A stretch of 64,000 nucleotides of DNA, from the NCBI RefSeq assembly GCF_007992715.1, contig NZ_BKAU01000001.1:1116001-1180000 (forward strand). The letters run 5' to 3'. This document shows positions 62,492-64,000 of the stretch, one piece after another. Below the pieces are notes generated by a model. That model searched no databases. It was not told where the DNA came from and saw nothing but the letters and a program-made list of their open reading frames with translations. This stretch comes from Chitinophaga cymbidii. GTDB lineage: Bacteria > Bacteroidota > Bacteroidia > Chitinophagales > Chitinophagaceae. Position 1 is the stretch's first letter, and each line of letters opens with the position of its first letter. A program made the position numbers and the translations under genes.

Positions 62492-64000
62492 TTAAAGCAT
62501 TTCCCTGATCCGGGCTACCAGCTCTCCTTTCGTGATAGGCACGCCCATGATCTTGTTATAGCCCTCCGCGGGAATGAGGAACTGGTCGCGGATGATCCTG
62601 ATCAGCTGGCCGTTGTTGATCTCGGGGATCAGCACTTTATCATAGCTGTGAAGGATCCCGGCGAGGTTCTTCGGGAAGGGGCGCAGGTGGCGCAGGTGCG
62701 CATGCGCTACGGCATGGCCTTCCGCTACCAGTTCCAGCACCGCGCTTTTAATGGCGCCGTAGGTGGAACCCCATCCCAGCACCAGCACTTTCCCGGTTTC
62801 GGGACCTACCTCTATTTTCTGCGCGGGTATATGATCTGCGATCTTGTCTACTTTCTCCTGGCGGATCTTCACCATCAGCTGGTGGTTCTCGGGATCGTAG
62901 CTGACGTTGCCGGTGATATTCTGCTTTTCCAGCCCGCCGATGCGGTGCTCCAGTCCCGGTGTGCCCGGCACGGCCCAGGGGCGTACCAGGTTTTCGTCCC
63001 GCTCATACGGCAGGAAGTGTTCCTCGCCTTCTTCCAGCCCTTTCTTGAATTTTACGGGGATGGCCGGCAGGTCTTCGCTTTTCGGGAAGCGCCACGGCTC
63101 CGCGCCGTTGGCAATATACCCGTCGCTCAGGAAGATAACGGGCGTCATATGGTTGACCGCCATGCGGAAGGCTTCAAAGATGCCGTCAAAGCAATCGGAG
63201 GGCGTGGATGCGGAAACGATCGGCATCGGGCACTCCCCGTTGCGGCCGTAGTACGCCTGCAAAAGGTCTGATTGCTCCGTTTTGGTGGGCAGGCCGGTAG
63301 AGGGGCCGCCGCGCTGGATGTCTATTATTAATAATGGTATCTCGAGCATGACCGCCAGGCCCATGGCTTCGCTTTTCAGCGCCATACCGGGACCGGAGGT
63401 AGTGGTCGCTCCCATGTGGCCGCCGTAGGAGGCGCCGATGGCGGAGGCGATGCCCGCGATCTCGTCTTCCGCCTGGAAGGTGCGGATGCCGAAATTCTTG
63501 TGGCGGCTCAGCTCATGCAGGATGTCTGACGCCGGCGTAATGGGATAGGTACCGAGGAAGATCGGCAGGTCCGCCTTCTGGGAAGCGGCGATCAGGCCGT
63601 ATGCCAGGGCGGTATTGCCGGTGATGCTGCGGTAGGTGCCGGGCTCCATGCGGGCCTTCTCAACCTTGAAGCGGGTGGAGAACGCCTCTACCGTGTCCGC
63701 GAAATTATAGCCGGCATGCAGGGCTTTCAGGTTACTGTCCAGTATCTCCTGCTTCTTGCCGAATTTCTCCCGGAGGAAGTTCTCGGTGCTGGCCATGTCC
63801 CGGTCGTACAGCCAGTACAGGAAGCCGAGCACGAACATGTTCTTGGCACGGTCCTTTTCCTTCATGCCCATGTTGATCTCTTTCAGCGCCTCACGGGTCA
63901 TCTTGGTCACGTCCATGGTATGCAGCTGGTAATCGGTCAGGGAGCCGTCTTCCAGCGGGTTGATCCCTTCCGGATAGTTGGCCAGGCGGAGGTTCTTGGA
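62492..64000 (-). CDS. korA: 2-oxoglutarate:ferredoxin oxidoreductase, alpha subunit (gamma-alpha fusion), 5' end outside window
   Basis: The alpha subunit of a 2-oxoacid:ferredoxin oxidoreductase, converting 2-oxoglutarate to succinyl-CoA with reduced ferredoxin. 502 residues are visible. The first 100 or so (through NMGMKEKDRAKNMFVLGFLY and FADTVEAFSTRF) belong to the end of a fused gamma domain. The alpha part begins near TGNTALAYGLIAASQKADLP and includes TYPITPASDILHELS, AEDEIAGIASAIGASYGGHM, TTTSGPGMALKSEAMGLAVM and RGGPSTGLPTKTEQSDL. VLVLGWGSTYGAIKSAVLEL marks domain II. The frame stays open to base 64000, so the N-terminus is cut off. The beta subunit korB would normally follow but does not: a terminator does. 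Confidence 0.93.
   Translation of the reverse strand, partial: SKNLRLANYPEGINPLEDGSLTDYQLHTMDVTKMTREALKEINMGMKEKDRAKNMFVLGFLYWLYDRDMASTENFLREKFGKKQEILDSNLKALHAGYNFADTVEAFSTRFKVEKARMEPGTYRSITGNTALAYGLIAASQKADLPIFLGTYPITPASDILHELSRHKNFGIRTFQAEDEIAGIASAIGASYGGHMGATTTSGPGMALKSEAMGLAVMLEIPLLIIDIQRGGPSTGLPTKTEQSDLLQAYYGRNGECPMPIVSASTPSDCFDGIFEAFRMAVNHMTPVIFLSDGYIANGAEPWRFPKSEDLPAIPVKFKKGLEEGEEHFLPYERDENLVRPWAVPGTPGLEHRIGGLEKQNITGNVSYDPENHQLMVKIRQEKVDKIADHIPAQKIEVGPETGKVLVLGWGSTYGAIKSAVLELVAEGHAVAHAHLRHLRPFPKNLAGILHSYDKVLIPEINNGQLIRIIRDQFLIPAEGYNKIMGVPITKGELVARIREML

Overview
The window comes from a chromosome of the phylum Bacteroidota, most likely the Chitinophagaceae (Chitinophaga-like). Three things point there. 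Type IX secretion and gliding genes are present (gldJ, porU, porV, a PorP/SprF protein, gldA). There are Bacteroidota-restricted families (DUF4293, DUF4292, Bacteroidota-type BshA and UvrA). Promoters carry the Bacteroidota -7 motif TAnnTTTG, in the best cases with a TTG 18-19 bases upstream. The genes look like housekeeping chromosome. I saw no rRNA, tRNA, CRISPR array, insertion sequence, phage or plasmid gene.

Layout. 1-4045: a leftward cluster of a GH73-type glucosaminidase, two SGNH-fold proteins and an MBOAT acyltransferase cut by the left edge, probably a surface-polymer O-acylation unit. 4228-13115: leftward genes for aspartyl-tRNA synthetase, an FAD oxidoreductase, succinyl-CoA ligase alpha, an MlaE/MlaF lipid-transport pair, an unrecognised protein with kinase-like motifs, and a malic enzyme/phosphotransacetylase fusion. 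13229-20891: DUF4293 protein, uvrA, an orphan ECF sigma factor, an EamA exporter, a thiolase and rlmN. 20933-23253: two pseudouridine synthases, the first with a large tandem-repeat N-terminus. 23393-31261: S41 protease, Prx6-type peroxiredoxin, an unknown protein, a WYL regulator, an outer-membrane lipoprotein-sorting-like protein, adenine deaminase and anmK.

31358-40564: a VWA protein, upp, a PorP/SprF protein, a methylpurine DNA glycosylase, an EI24 membrane protein, an RsmI-like methylase, an M28 peptidase and bshA. 40617-45624: a leftward run ispF-dut-TPR lipoprotein-DUF4292 lipoprotein-EnvC-like protein (nucleotide hygiene, isoprenoid and envelope functions). 45728-52083: the T9SS core set porV, porU and divergent gldJ. 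52155-55318: an M23 peptidase followed by a thiol peroxidase fused to a histone H1-like tail. 55586-61660: rightward gldA-eno-divIC, a small ORF, nth, a nucleoside-type MFS transporter and a Gfo/Idh/MocA oxidoreductase. 61779-64000: a periplasmic protein of unknown role and korA, cut by the right edge.

The least ordinary features are the peroxidase/H1-like fusion (52155-53624), the higher-order repeat array in the RluB-like enzyme (21011-21673), the unknown kinase-like protein (9766-10797), a large unexplained hairpin before upp (33285-33350), and several TAnnTTTG boxes so close to start codons that leaderless transcripts are predicted. No clearly new multi-gene defence or mobile system was seen.
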